DNA from: Flavobacteriales bacterium
GTDB taxonomy: Bacteria; Bacteroidota; Bacteroidia; Flavobacteriales_F; PHOS-HE28
DNA length: 64,000 bases
Reading direction: 5' to 3'
NCBI GenBank assembly: GCA_016717305.1
Contig: JADKFY010000001.1
Location: 528,038-592,037 of the forward strand
The notes below the pieces were generated by a model. The model was not told the origin of the DNA and made no database searches. It was given only the letters and a program-made list of their open reading frames with translations. Positions within the stretch are counted from its first letter, which is position 1; each line of letters starts with the position of its first letter. Below are positions 26,372-34,968 of this stretch, piece by piece. Both the position numbers and the translations under genes were made by a program.

Positions 26372-28780
26372 ATGTTGAAGAACATCGTTCTCACTGCCTT
26401 GCGCAACCTCGCACGCAACAAGTTGTACACGCTCATCAACCTGCTGGGCCTGGCCACGGGTATTGCGTGCTTCGTGTTGATCGGCTTGTACGTGCAATAC
26501 CAACGCAGCTTCGATCGATCCGTGCCGAATGCCGACCGGGTGTACCGCGTGGTTGGTGAGATCGAGATGGAAGGTCAAGGGGAGCATTCAAGCAGCATGG
26601 TGTTCGGTCTCGGTCCTACGTTGCTGGGTGATCATCCGGAGTTGATCGAAAAACAATGCCGCTGGTTCGATTTCCAGGACCCACAACACACCTTGAAAGT
26701 GGGCGACACTACCAGCACCGACCGTATGTTCACCGAGGGTGGCTTGTACTTGGTGGACAGCACCGTGTTCGATCTGTTCAACTATCCATTGTTGGTGGGT
26801 GACCCCAAGACGGCACTTGCACAGCCCGGCAGCATTGTGCTCTCGCAAGCGTTAGCGAAAAAGTATTTCGGCGCGGCCGATCCCATGGGGCAGCTAATGA
26901 AGTGGGATGGCTCTATGGATGTGCAGGTCACGGGCATTCTCGGAGACATCCCGAAGAACTCGCACATCAGCTTCGAAGGGCTCGTGAGCTTTGGAACGAT
27001 CCTGCAGTACTGGCAGAACATCGAGCGCAACAACTGGGTGTGGAACCCCTGCTGGACCTATGTGCGCTTGAAGGAAGGCATCACAAAAGCAGAGGTGGAT
27101 CGCGTGTTCCCTGCTTTCATCCAGAAGTATTATCCGGACTTCCTCAAGGACCAGATCGGGCACGAGTTGCAACCGCTAACGGACATCCACCTGACAAGCA
27201 AACTCGATTTCGAGATGCACCAGAATGGCGATGCGGGCAGCGTGAACATCCTGTGGGCGATCGGCTTCTTCATCTTAGTGCTCGCAGCAGTGAACTTCAT
27301 GAACCTCGCCACGGCGCGCAGTGCGTATCGAGCGCGTGAGGTAGGTGTGCGCAAGAGCGCTGGCGCCACGCGCGCTCAGTTGATCGGTCAGTTCTTGATG
27401 GAGAGCGTATTGATGAGCGTGATCGCCGCTATAATAGCACTGCTGCTGATCCGCCTGCTGATGCCTGCGTTCAACGCCCTCGCGGGCGGTGACATCCCGT
27501 TGCCGCACCTGCTCGTTCCGGGAGTACTATGCATAGCCATCGTCGTTGGTCTGTTGAGCGGCATCTATCCGGCCTTCTTCCTTTCCAGCTTCCAGCCCGC
27601 TGTGGTGTTGAAGGGGAACAGCGGCGGCACATCGCGTGGACAGACGTTGCGCAAAGCACTCGTAGTGGTGCAGTTCGCCATCGCTTTGGTGCTGATCATC
27701 GGCACCGTGTTCGTGAAGAAGCAACACGATCACCTTCGCAGTGTGGACCTCGGCTTCACCAAGGAACAAGTGATCCTCATTCCCGTGCGCGCTCCCATGG
27801 CCAACGTGTACCTCGCCGTGTATCCGGAGCTGAAGAAGATAAGTGGCGTGAAGGCTGTGAGCTGGGCGAACGACATCATCGGCAAGAAGCACAACACCCA
27901 CGAATTCAACTGGGGCACCATGGAACAGGGCAAGTGGACCTACCTGCCTTCGCTCTATGTGAACCCCGAGTTCCAAGATGTGATGGATATCGAACTCCTC
28001 GCTGGTAGATGGTTCTCGCGCGAGTTCCCCGGTGATGACTCACTAAGCGTGATCGTGAACGAGACATTCGCACGGCAGACCCATCCCGATGATCCCACAC
28101 AAGCCATCGGTGACCGGATGGATACGCCACATGGCGAGGAGCGCATCATCGCTGTAACGAAGGACTTCGCGTTCGATCCGCTCTTCAAGGCCGTGCAACC
28201 TTTCGTATTCGATATGACGAACAAGGACCAAGTGACGCAGTGGTTGCGCTACATCTATATCCGCACCGAAGCCGGTGATCCCGAGCCGGTGATCGCCGCC
28301 GCGCGTGACGAGTGGAACGCACGCACGACCCAGTTCCCGTTCGAATACCAGTTCCTCGATGATCAACTCGATGTTCAGTACAAAGAGCAAGGTCGCCTCG
28401 CGGAACTGATCGGTATCTTCTCTTTGCTTGCCGTATTCATCGCCTGCATTGGACTCTTTGCACTCGCGAGTTGGACGGCGGAAAAGCGCACACGCGAGAT
28501 CGGTGTACGAAAGGTAATGGGTGCCGATACGTTGCGGATCACCTACCTCATCACACGTGATTTCCTTCTGCTCGTTCTGATCGGCGCAGTGCTCGCCATC
28601 CCGTTGGCGTGGTTCGGTGTGGGCCGTTGGTTGGAGAACTTCGCGTTCCGCACGGCTATCGAACCACTGGTATTCGTTGGTGCAGTGATCCTGCTCCTGC
28701 TTATCGCTGCATTTACCGTGAGCTTCCGTGCTGTGCGCGCTGCGCAACTGGATCCGGTGAAAGCACTACGTCACGAATAA
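26372..28780 (+). CDS. FtsX/MacB-like ABC transporter permease (second copy)
   Basis: An 802-residue paralogue of the preceding gene with the same order of parts: N-terminal segment LINLLGLATGIACFVLIGLYV, periplasmic MacB core, first FtsX domain (RAREVGVRKSAGATRAQL), second periplasmic part, and second FtsX domain (REIGVRKVMGAD). Both permeases end in DPVKALRHE. The two may form a heterodimer with the single ATPase encoded upstream; that is inference from gene order. The gap to the first permease is 30 bases. Confidence 0.9.
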   Translation: MLKNIVLTALRNLARNKLYTLINLLGLATGIACFVLIGLYVQYQRSFDRSVPNADRVYRVVGEIEMEGQGEHSSSMVFGLGPTLLGDHPELIEKQCRWFDFQDPQHTLKVGDTTSTDRMFTEGGLYLVDSTVFDLFNYPLLVGDPKTALAQPGSIVLSQALAKKYFGAADPMGQLMKWDGSMDVQVTGILGDIPKNSHISFEGLVSFGTILQYWQNIERNNWVWNPCWTYVRLKEGITKAEVDRVFPAFIQKYYPDFLKDQIGHELQPLTDIHLTSKLDFEMHQNGDAGSVNILWAIGFFILVLAAVNFMNLATARSAYRAREVGVRKSAGATRAQLIGQFLMESVLMSVIAAIIALLLIRLLMPAFNALAGGDIPLPHLLVPGVLCIAIVVGLLSGIYPAFFLSSFQPAVVLKGNSGGTSRGQTLRKALVVVQFAIALVLIIGTVFVKKQHDHLRSVDLGFTKEQVILIPVRAPMANVYLAVYPELKKISGVKAVSWANDIIGKKHNTHEFNWGTMEQGKWTYLPSLYVNPEFQDVMDIELLAGRWFSREFPGDDSLSVIVNETFARQTHPDDPTQAIGDRMDTPHGEERIIAVTKDFAFDPLFKAVQPFVFDMTNKDQVTQWLRYIYIRTEAGDPEPVIAAARDEWNARTTQFPFEYQFLDDQLDVQYKEQGRLAELIGIFSLLAVFIACIGLFALASWTAEKRTREIGVRKVMGADTLRITYLITRDFLLLVLIGAVLAIPLAWFGVGRWLENFAFRTAIEPLVFVGAVILLLLIAAFTVSFRAVRAAQLDPVKALRHE

Positions 28781-28789
28781 TGGACCATC

Positions 28790-28903
28790 ATGAACCGTAG
28801 AAATTTCGTTGCTGGAACCTTGCTCGGCCTCCCGTTCTTCGGGTCAACATTGCTAGCGTGCGCAGGACGTGACCAAGCCTACGGGTCCAGGAAGGCTGCC
28901 CGA
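28790..28903 (+). pseudogene. Signal-peptide start of a frameshifted ankyrin lipoprotein gene
   Basis: This short frame encodes MNRRNFVAGTLLGLPFFG, a twin-arginine-type start (RRNFV), then a lipobox LLAC with Cys at about 24. Shortly after, it runs out of register and stops at 28903. The ankyrin-like frame that begins at 28869 continues the protein in the +1 register. Together they would make a Tat-exported lipoprotein with ankyrin-type repeats. The split may be a real mutation or a one-base sequence error near 28865-28880. Confidence 0.6.
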
Positions 28904-29300
28904 TGATCTGGTAAGGGAGTTCGTGCGGGTTGGCCATAACGACCTCGAAGCTGTCCAGCGGATGCTGAAAGAAGTACCCGGCCTGCTCAATGCCTCTTGG
29001 GATGTGGGCGGCGGAGATTTCGAGACCGCTTTGGAAGGCGCTGGACATGTTGGTGATCGCGAGATCGCCGAGTTCCTGATTGGACAAGGAGCACGCGCGA
29101 ACATTTTCGTGCTTACCATGCTCGGAAGGACGATGGAGGTGAAGGCGTTGTTGGCCGCATTCCCCAACTTGTTGCGTTCGAAGGGTCCACATGGTCTTAC
29201 ACTGCTCCATCACGCGCAACGTGGGAAGGAGGCGGCTGCGGAACTGCTCGAACATGTCACGAAGCTTGGATTGACCGAAACGAAGTTCAAGTTGCCATAG
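28869..29300 (+). CDS. Ankyrin-repeat-like protein (body of frameshifted gene)
   Basis: About 143 residues beginning with a GTG that is probably only an internal codon. The sequence shows helix-pair repeats of ankyrin type: DLVREFVRVGHNDLEAVQRM, AGHVGDREIAEFLIGQGARA, LGRTMEVKALLAAFPNLL and PHGLTLLHHAQRGKEAAAEL. No enzymatic motif is visible; such repeats mediate protein binding. The matching signal peptide lies in another frame just upstream (28790-28903), so the intact product would be exported. It follows the permease genes by a few bases and may be in their transcript. Confidence 0.7.
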   Translation: MTKPTGPGRLPDDLVREFVRVGHNDLEAVQRMLKEVPGLLNASWDVGGGDFETALEGAGHVGDREIAEFLIGQGARANIFVLTMLGRTMEVKALLAAFPNLLRSKGPHGLTLLHHAQRGKEAAAELLEHVTKLGLTETKFKLP

Positions 29301-29480
29301 TCAGTTATCATTTGTGCGCCGTGGTCCAGGTCCAATAACAAGATCCGTTGAGTATACTTCCTTACTGTAGGGGGAATTGCTTTTGGTGAATTGACGTTTG
29401 TCGTTCGACCAAAGCGATCTTACTTCGCCCTGTTAGTAACCTCCTCCTGGAACCAGAAATAGGGTGCATTCCCCGAACCG

Positions 29481-29488
29481 TACCTTTG
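29481..29488 (+). promoter_or_regulatory. -7 box TACCTTTG for the desaturase gene
   Basis: TACCTTTG matches the Bacteroidota -7 consensus exactly and lies 26 bases before the ATG at 29515. Transcription from here rules out the longer in-frame start at 29464. The rest of the 214-base gap shows nothing recognisable. Confidence 0.65.
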
Positions 29489-29514
29489 CATGCGCTTTGC
29501 GCAAACGCACCTCT

Positions 29515-30588
29515 ATGAATCCGACCACGTTCTCTAAAACACCTCCCGTCTTTTTCCAACGTCTCCGTGAAGTCACCGAGGCCTATTTCAAGGAGAACAA
29601 CCTGCGAAAGACGGGCGATGGGCGGCTGTATTGGAAGACCGGGATCCTGATGACCGCGTTGGTCTCCCTATACGTGGTGCTGGTGTTCTTCACACCCTCG
29701 AACGGCTGGGTCTCCCTTGGGTTGTGTTCACTGCTTGGCGTGGTGGTGGCCAGCATCGGGTTCAATGTGATGCACGATGGTGCGCATGGCAGCTATAGCC
29801 GACGCAAATGGGTGAACGAAATGATGGGCCACTCACTGAACATGCTCGGCGGCAGCGTGCATTTCTGGAAACAGAAGCACAATGTGAACCACCACACCTT
29901 CACCAACATCGAAGGCATGGACGAGGACATCGACATCAAGTTCTTCATGCGCGTTCACAAAGGCCAGCCGAAGCATTGGTTCCACCGGTTCCAGCACATC
30001 TACGGGTTGCTGCTGTACGGGTTGACCTACCTGTTCTGGATCACGCTCAACGATATGCAGAAATACTTCACCGGTAAGATCGGCGAGAATACGGTGATGA
30101 AGCCGCTCTCCGTGAAGGAGCATGTGATCTTCTGGGCCACCAAGGTGGGCTACTTCGCTTTGTTCGTAGTGCTGCCCATGTTCTTCGCTGGCGTGGTCCC
30201 AACGTTGATCGGTTACGGTGTCATGGTCTTTGTTACCGGCTTGGTGATCTCCGTGATCTTCCAGTTGGCGCACGTGGTGGAGGACACCGACTTCTTCCAT
30301 CCCGAAACGGACGGCCATCATATCGAGAACGAGTGGGCTGTTCACCAGGTGGCCACCACGGTCAATTTCGCCACGCACAATAAGGTGTGGAACTGGCTTT
30401 TCGGCGGACTGAATTTCCAGGTGGAACACCACCTGTTCCCGCGTATAAGCCATGTGCATTATCCTGAGTTGAACAAGCGCTTGAAGCAGGTATGCGTGGA
30501 GTTCAACATCCAGTATCGCGAGTTTCCGACTTTGCGCAGCGCGCTTTGGTCGCACCTGATGCACCTCCGCCAAGTGGGCATGGCTTGA
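29515..30588 (+). CDS. Membrane fatty acid desaturase
   Basis: A 357-residue integral-membrane di-iron desaturase that uses O2 and reduced electron carriers to introduce a double bond in acyl chains. The three histidine boxes are intact: HDGAH (87-91), HNVNHH (122-127) and QVEHH (302-306). The QxxHH form of the last box is typical of the front-end/linoleoyl-CoA-like desaturase group. Two hydrophobic pairs are visible, near residues 42-85 and 205-252. The start is set by the promoter just upstream. No cytochrome b5 domain is present. Regiospecificity cannot be read from the sequence; a role in membrane fluidity is likely. Confidence 0.9.
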   Translation: MNPTTFSKTPPVFFQRLREVTEAYFKENNLRKTGDGRLYWKTGILMTALVSLYVVLVFFTPSNGWVSLGLCSLLGVVVASIGFNVMHDGAHGSYSRRKWVNEMMGHSLNMLGGSVHFWKQKHNVNHHTFTNIEGMDEDIDIKFFMRVHKGQPKHWFHRFQHIYGLLLYGLTYLFWITLNDMQKYFTGKIGENTVMKPLSVKEHVIFWATKVGYFALFVVLPMFFAGVVPTLIGYGVMVFVTGLVISVIFQLAHVVEDTDFFHPETDGHHIENEWAVHQVATTVNFATHNKVWNWLFGGLNFQVEHHLFPRISHVHYPELNKRLKQVCVEFNIQYREFPTLRSALWSHLMHLRQVGMA

Positions 30589-30610
30589 AGGTCGACCTCG
30601 ACACGAACCG

Positions 30611-30643
30611 AAAAGGCTCCCTGACGATCGCAGGGAGCCTTTT
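30611..30643. terminator. Bidirectional terminator between the desaturase and DUF4139 genes
   Basis: AAAAGGCTCCCTG and CAGGGAGCCTTTT form a perfect 13-bp stem with a seven-base loop. A/T runs on both sides let it end transcripts from both convergent genes. Confidence 0.88.
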
Positions 30644-30668
30644 CGCCTTTGATCACCATGGGTGCCGA

Positions 30669-31829
30669 TCACTCCAGCGCCACCGGCATCTCCTTGGGGT
30701 GTTTCACGGAGTAGCTGAACCCGAGTTTCTTCGTGCCCTTCGGTTCCAGCTTGAAGTTCCAGGTCAACAAGCCTTTCTGTTCGTCGACCACGGCGTTTCC
30801 ATTGTCCTCGAGCTTCACCCAGATCTCGCTTTGCGGGCTCAACGGGAACTGGTCGCGTACTTCAAGGTCAACAGAGGTGCCTTTGGAATTGCGAATGCTG
30901 AGGTCCCAGCCGATGGTCACCGTGCGGCTGCTGCCGACCACCGCTTTCTCATTGCTGGTTTTGCGTCGAACGCGCTCCACCACCACGCCTTTGTCGCGCC
31001 CCAAAGAGATGTCCAGGGTGTCCTTGGGTACATCCAATTGCAGGATGCTCTGCCCCACGAAGGTCCCTTCGAAGAATACATTGGCTTCACCGGATAACAG
31101 GTCGATGTCCTCCCAGCCCGTGGTGCGTGCGTAGAGGAAGGCGTCCTTATCCAGTTTCGGCGTAGCGTAGTGCTTGTAGGTGGCTGGGATGCTGTGGTTC
31201 TTCACGCCCACGGTGTGCGCCACGCCGTCACTCGGCACACTGAACGGGACTTCGATCGCGAATTCCTTGGTGGTGGTGCGGTAATTCACCGTATTGGCCA
31301 CCGTGGTGTTGGCGGCACGGTCCTCGTCCTCCATTTCCGCTCCACCGAATGCTACGCTGGGTGCCGCAACCACCCTGGCCTTCCGGCTTTGCATGGTCAC
31401 TTCCTGCAACTGCATGGGGCGGGGTTGGTACAGCGTCCATGGGTTCAGGTTCGGCATCACCCCGCCCAACGTGGGGTTCCCGCTGCTCAGGCTCAGGTCC
31501 AAGTTGTTCCAATCTTCGCCGGTATTGTTCGTCACTTGGGCTTTCATCATCAGCTCAATGGGTTGGCCAACACCTGTTGCTCGTAGGTCATACGCCGGTA
31601 TCCATCCGGCATTACCAATGAAATAGTCCAACGTGAAACTTGCATTCACTTCCACTTTGCTGCTGATCTCCACCACGATCTCGCTGGTGGGACGCGGTGC
31701 CTGGCTTTGGAGTTCCTGTGCCTGCTTCCTCAATTTGTTCGCTTCTTCGTCCAACACCACCAATTTTTCCTGTTGCAATAGCCAATTGGTCTTGATCGCC
31801 TTCAACCGTTCACGCACATAGTCGTTCAC
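30669..31829 (-). CDS. DUF4139 (MuiA-like) protein, C-terminal part of a frameshifted gene
   Basis: About 386 residues carrying the DUF4139 beta-rich domain of the mucoidy inhibitor MuiA family. The region starts with the end of a coiled coil (LQQEKLVVLDEEANKLRKQA), followed by SFTLDYFIGNAGWIPAYDLRA, TNNTGEDWNNLDLSLSSGNP and, near the end, TWNFKLEPKGTKKLGFSYSV. The listed first codon is a GTG that is really internal; coding continues upstream to about 31885, where the frame shifts. The N-terminal half is at 31908-32282. The family is widespread in Bacteroidota; its biochemical role is not settled, and envelope or polysaccharide links are only inferred from the name. Confidence 0.8.
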   Translation of the reverse strand: MNDYVRERLKAIKTNWLLQQEKLVVLDEEANKLRKQAQELQSQAPRPTSEIVVEISSKVEVNASFTLDYFIGNAGWIPAYDLRATGVGQPIELMMKAQVTNNTGEDWNNLDLSLSSGNPTLGGVMPNLNPWTLYQPRPMQLQEVTMQSRKARVVAAPSVAFGGAEMEDEDRAANTTVANTVNYRTTTKEFAIEVPFSVPSDGVAHTVGVKNHSIPATYKHYATPKLDKDAFLYARTTGWEDIDLLSGEANVFFEGTFVGQSILQLDVPKDTLDISLGRDKGVVVERVRRKTSNEKAVVGSSRTVTIGWDLSIRNSKGTSVDLEVRDQFPLSPQSEIWVKLEDNGNAVVDEQKGLLTWNFKLEPKGTKKLGFSYSVKHPKEMPVALE

Positions 31830-31907
31830 AGCGGTGAGTTGGCTCGCCGTAATGCCGTTCTGTTGGCCGCCGATGCTGGCATTGTTCTGCCAATAGCTGC
31901 TCTTCGT

Positions 31908-32282
31908 TCACCCAAACATCCTGCATGGCTTTTTCAAAGGCATAGTCCTTCTCAATTTCTTGATCCGCGTTTGCAGGTCCTCCAGTTCCTTCTTCTTCGG
32001 ACTTTCCGTGAGGTAGTTCATCCGGTGGTTCACACTGAGGATGCTGTAACCGCCTTTGCCCGTTACTTGTATGCTCTGTGGGTCTATGCCCTGTGCCAAG
32101 CCGGTGAAGACGAACGTGCTGGAGCCGACCGCGACTTTCGCACTTGCCGTACGCGATACCTGCGCACCGCTCAAGAACACCTTAGCGGAACCGATCTTGC
32201 TACTGATGGGTGTTTCTCCTTCAGCTGCGAAGGTGTTTGTGATCAAAAGGGTCGCAAGGAATAGGGTGGTGGCGTATTTCAT
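31908..32282 (-). CDS. DUF4139 (MuiA-like) protein, N-terminal part of a frameshifted gene
   Basis: About 124 residues: signal peptide MKYATTLFLATLLITNTFAA, then the N-terminal DUF4140-like domain with VFLSGAQVSRTASAKV and FTGLAQGIDPQSIQV, and the start of a coiled coil (KKKELEDLQTRIKK). After that the frame is lost at an AAA run (31956-31958). The true continuation EKDYAFEKAMQDVW lies in another frame for about 70 bases, and a second shift near 31884-31887 restores the original register. The ATG at 32282 is preferred to upstream in-frame starts because it opens a signal peptide. Confidence 0.75.
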   Translation of the reverse strand: MKYATTLFLATLLITNTFAAEGETPISSKIGSAKVFLSGAQVSRTASAKVAVGSSTFVFTGLAQGIDPQSIQVTGKGGYSILSVNHRMNYLTESPKKKELEDLQTRIKKLRRTMPLKKPCRMFG

Positions 32283-32544
32283 GGTCGAGGGGAATGGCAA
32301 CTGTTGTGCCGAACAGCTAAGGTCGGAATACTGAACCGGTACACCGTTCACCGTGAAAAGTTCAAAGCACATACGAGCTATATCCATTCAACGCCGTCCG
32401 TACCTGCAGTTAACACCGAACACAGTTCGACTTCGGGACGGAGTCGGGATCGAACCTGCATGCGCGATCGGAACGAACAAAGAGGATCGACCCATGCACT
32501 TTTGCCAGTGCATAAGACTTTGCTTTGCTGTTGATCATTGATCC
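32283..32544. other. Intergenic stretch with a small hairpin
   Basis: No gene is supported here. ATGCACT (32494-32500) and AGTGCAT (32507-32513) form a 7-bp inverted repeat around TTTGCC, and CGACT/AGTCG flank a short loop near 32430. A tRNA T-arm-like string occurs at about 32444 but does not fold as a tRNA. The start region of the DUF4139 gene lies at the low end. Confidence 0.3.
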
Positions 32545-32757
32545 TCAATTCTTCACGAAGGATGTGGTCCAATTGCTGGATCCTTCGCTTATCCGCAGGA
32601 AATAATTCCCGGATCGCAATCCTTCCACATTCCAGCTTCGGTTGGCCGTGCCCACCACATTGAATTCTGCAGTATTCGCCATCAATGCCTCGATCCCATC
32701 AAGGATGATCGACTGGTCATCTACCAAAAGCAAGGTGCTGGGGAGGTTTGTTTGCAT
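32545..32757 (-). CDS. Chimaeric ORF: receiver-domain start fused to a T9SS sorting-domain end
   Basis: Seventy residues. Residues 1-39 (MQTNLPSTLLLVDDQSIILD, then GIEALMANTAEFNVVGTAN) are the first beta-alpha-beta unit of a NarL/LuxR-type response regulator with its acidic pair VDD; the phospho-acceptor aspartate and DNA-binding domain are missing. Residues about 40-70 (SWNVEGLRSGNYFLRISEGS and the end SFVKN) are the last strands of a type A T9SS C-terminal sorting domain. The join at about 32637-32643 is in frame. On the minus strand CATCTTTG, one mismatch from the -7 consensus, lies eight bases before the ATG. Looks like the scar of a deletion joining two unrelated genes; an active product is unlikely. 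Confidence 0.6.
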   Translation of the reverse strand: MQTNLPSTLLLVDDQSIILDGIEALMANTAEFNVVGTANRSWNVEGLRSGNYFLRISEGSSNWTTSFVKN

Positions 32758-32854
32758 GATGGGGGCAAAGATGACCGGGATATGAAGCCGTGAAAATACC
32801 GGAAAACCGGTATAATTCATTCCACATCCATATTCCCTGCACCCCCCGATGAAA

Positions 32855-32885
32855 CAAGCCCCCGATCATCGCTGACCGGGGCTTG
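32855..32885 (-). terminator. Terminator after groEL
   Basis: CAAGCCCC (32855-32862) and GGGGCTTG (32878-32885) form an 8-bp stem with a 15-base loop. On the minus strand it follows the groEL stop by 23 bases and is followed by GTTTCATC. Confidence 0.7.
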
Positions 32886-32908
32886 CCCTTTTCTATTGCT
32901 TTTGAAGC

Positions 32909-34546
32909 TTACATCATCCCACCCATGCCGCCCATATCGGGGCCATGGCTGTGGCCTGCTTTCTCTTCTTTCTCGTCGCTGATCACGCACTCGGTGGTGA
33001 GCAACATGCTGGCGATCGATGCTGCGTTCTCAAGTGCCACGCGGGTCACTTTGGTCGGGTCTATAACTCCAGCGGCGAGCAGGTTCTCGTATTCTTCGGT
33101 GCGAGCGTTGAAGCCAAAGTCGGCCTTTCCGTCACGCACTTTCTGAACGATGATGCTACCCTCCAAACCAGCGTTGGCTACGATCTGACGAAGTGGCTCT
33201 TCGAGCGCACGACGCACGATGCCCATACCAGTGGTCTCATCGGCATTGAGACCTTCCATCTTGTCGAGCACCTTTTGTGCACGGATGTAAGCCACTCCAC
33301 CGCCGGGTACGATGCCTTCCTCAACGGCTGCACGGGTTGCGTGCAAGGCATCATCAACACGGTCCTTTTTCTCTTTCATTTCCACTTCCGTAGCGGCTCC
33401 GATGTAGAGAACGGCAACACCGCCGGCCAATTTGGCCAAACGCTCTTGCAACTTCTCCTTGTCGTAGTCGCTCGTTGTGGATTCGATCTGTGCTTTGATC
33501 TGGTTCACACGACCGGTGATGTCGGCTTTCTTGCCTGCACCATTTACGATGGTCGTATTGTCCTTGTCGATGCTGATCTTCTCAGCGGTACCGAGCATGG
33601 TCAGATCGGCGTTCTCCAGTTTGAAGCCACGCTCCTCGCTGATCACTTGACCACCGGTAAGGATCGCGAGATCCTCCAACATGGCCTTGCGACGGTCACC
33701 GAAACCAGGTGCTTTCACTGCGCACACTTTCAAAGCGCCGCGGATCTTGTTCACCACCAAAGTGGCCAACGCCTCGCCATCAACGTCCTCGCTGATGATC
33801 AACAGTGGCTTGCCGGTTTGCGCGCTCTTTTCCAATACGGGAAGAAGCTCCTTCATGTTGCTGATCTTCTTGTCGTAGATCAGGATGTAGGCACCTTCCA
33901 GTTCAACGGTCATTTTCTCCGCGTTGGTCACGAAGTAAGGACTGAGGTAACCACGATCGAACTGCATGCCTTCCACCACTTCAACAGTGGTATCGGTCCC
34001 TTTCGCCTCTTCAACAGTGATCACGCCTTCTTTCTTCACTTTGGCCATGGCCTCGGCGATCAGGGCACCGATCGTGTCGTCGTTGTTCGCGCTGATCGAA
34101 GCAACCTGCTTGATCTTGGCGTTATCGTCGCCAACGCTCTTGCTCATCTTCTTCAGGTCGGCGACCACTGCGGTCACGGCCTTATCGATGCCGCGCTTCA
34201 GGTCCATCGGGTTGGCACCTGCAGCAACGTTCTTCAATCCAGCGGTAACGATCGCTTGTGCGAGCACGGTAGCGGTCGTTGTACCGTCACCGGCGATGTC
34301 GGCGGTCTTGCTGGCCACTTCCTTAAGCATCTGGGCGCCCATGTTCTCCACGGGGTCCTTCAGCTCGATCTCTTTAGCGACGGTCACACCATCCTTGGTC
34401 ACTTGGGGTGCACCGAATTTCTTGTCGATGATCACATTGCGGCCTTTCGGTCCGAGGGTCACCTTCACGGCGTTCGCGAGGTGGTCCACGCCACGCTTCA
34501 AGCGATCGCGAGCGTCTACGTCAAATTGGATGTTCTTTGCTGCCAT
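32909..34546 (-). CDS. groL: Chaperonin GroEL (Hsp60)
   Basis: A 545-residue cytosolic chaperonin that forms a double heptameric ring and refolds proteins with GroES. Visible motifs include VTLGPKGRNVIIDKKFGAP near the N-terminus, the ATP-binding VAGDGTTTATVLAQAI, the equatorial AAVEEGIVPGGGVAYIRA, and the flexible GGM-type C-terminal tail MGGMGGMM. Length and sequence are standard. It is downstream of groES with a 58-base gap that contains a perfect palindrome. Confidence 0.99.
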   Translation of the reverse strand: MAAKNIQFDVDARDRLKRGVDHLANAVKVTLGPKGRNVIIDKKFGAPQVTKDGVTVAKEIELKDPVENMGAQMLKEVASKTADIAGDGTTTATVLAQAIVTAGLKNVAAGANPMDLKRGIDKAVTAVVADLKKMSKSVGDDNAKIKQVASISANNDDTIGALIAEAMAKVKKEGVITVEEAKGTDTTVEVVEGMQFDRGYLSPYFVTNAEKMTVELEGAYILIYDKKISNMKELLPVLEKSAQTGKPLLIISEDVDGEALATLVVNKIRGALKVCAVKAPGFGDRRKAMLEDLAILTGGQVISEERGFKLENADLTMLGTAEKISIDKDNTTIVNGAGKKADITGRVNQIKAQIESTTSDYDKEKLQERLAKLAGGVAVLYIGAATEVEMKEKKDRVDDALHATRAAVEEGIVPGGGVAYIRAQKVLDKMEGLNADETTGMGIVRRALEEPLRQIVANAGLEGSIIVQKVRDGKADFGFNARTEEYENLLAAGVIDPTKVTRVALENAASIASMLLTTECVISDEKEEKAGHSHGPDMGGMGGMM

Positions 34547-34576
34547 TGCAGTTCTGATTTTTTAGGGATGAGAGAA

Positions 34577-34596
34577 GGGCGATGCATGCATCGCCC
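34577..34596 (-). promoter_or_regulatory. Perfect 20-base palindrome between groES and groEL
   Basis: GGGCGATGCA followed by its exact reverse complement, with no loop bases. In RNA it would form a hairpin of about 8 bp, eight bases after the groES stop. No U run follows directly, so it may be a processing or stability element, or a weak attenuator. Confidence 0.55.
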
Positions 34597-34604
34597 GTTA
34601 CCAA

Positions 34605-34898
34605 CTAGTTGAGGATCGCGTAGATATCGCTTTCGCGCATGATCATATACTCCTTGCCGTCCAAGGTGAGTTCCGTGCCGCTGTATTTGCCGTATAGGAT
34701 CTCGTCGCCCGCCTTAACGCTCAAAGGGGTCACTTTGCCGTCATCGGCAACGCGGCCGGTACCAACAGCGATGATCTTGCCACGCTGGGGCTTCTCCTTG
34801 GCGGTATCAGGAATGATGATGCCACCTTTGGTGGTGGTCTCTGCGGCTGCGGCTTCAACGAGCACGCGGTCGGCCAGTGGTTTTACTTTGTTTGCCAT
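34605..34898 (-). CDS. groS: Co-chaperonin GroES (Hsp10)
   Basis: A 97-residue co-chaperonin that caps GroEL. It begins MANKVKPLADRVLVEAAAAE, contains the mobile loop region TTTKGGIIIPDTAKEKPQ and ends with YMIMRESDIYAIL. The ATG at 34898 gives the normal length; the longer in-frame extension to 35057 has no domain support. Two inverted repeats lie upstream (34969-34991 and 35027-35050). No CIRCE element (TTAGCACTC-N9-GAGTGCTAA) is seen, so control by HrcA is not supported. Confidence 0.98.
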   Translation of the reverse strand: MANKVKPLADRVLVEAAAAETTTKGGIIIPDTAKEKPQRGKIIAVGTGRVADDGKVTPLSVKAGDEILYGKYSGTELTLDGKEYMIMRESDIYAILN

Positions 34899-34968
34899 GG
34901 TTCTTTGTTCGATAGTGTTTGGGTCGTCTGTCGACGTGCCCGCTTCGTCAATCCGTATGCCATTCGAA

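Noticed and set aside
32430..32530. tRNA-like T-arm string (minus-strand GGTTCGATCC) next to a small hairpin
   Set aside because: The T-stem pairs at only three of five positions, and no acceptor, D-arm or anticodon arm can be folded around it.
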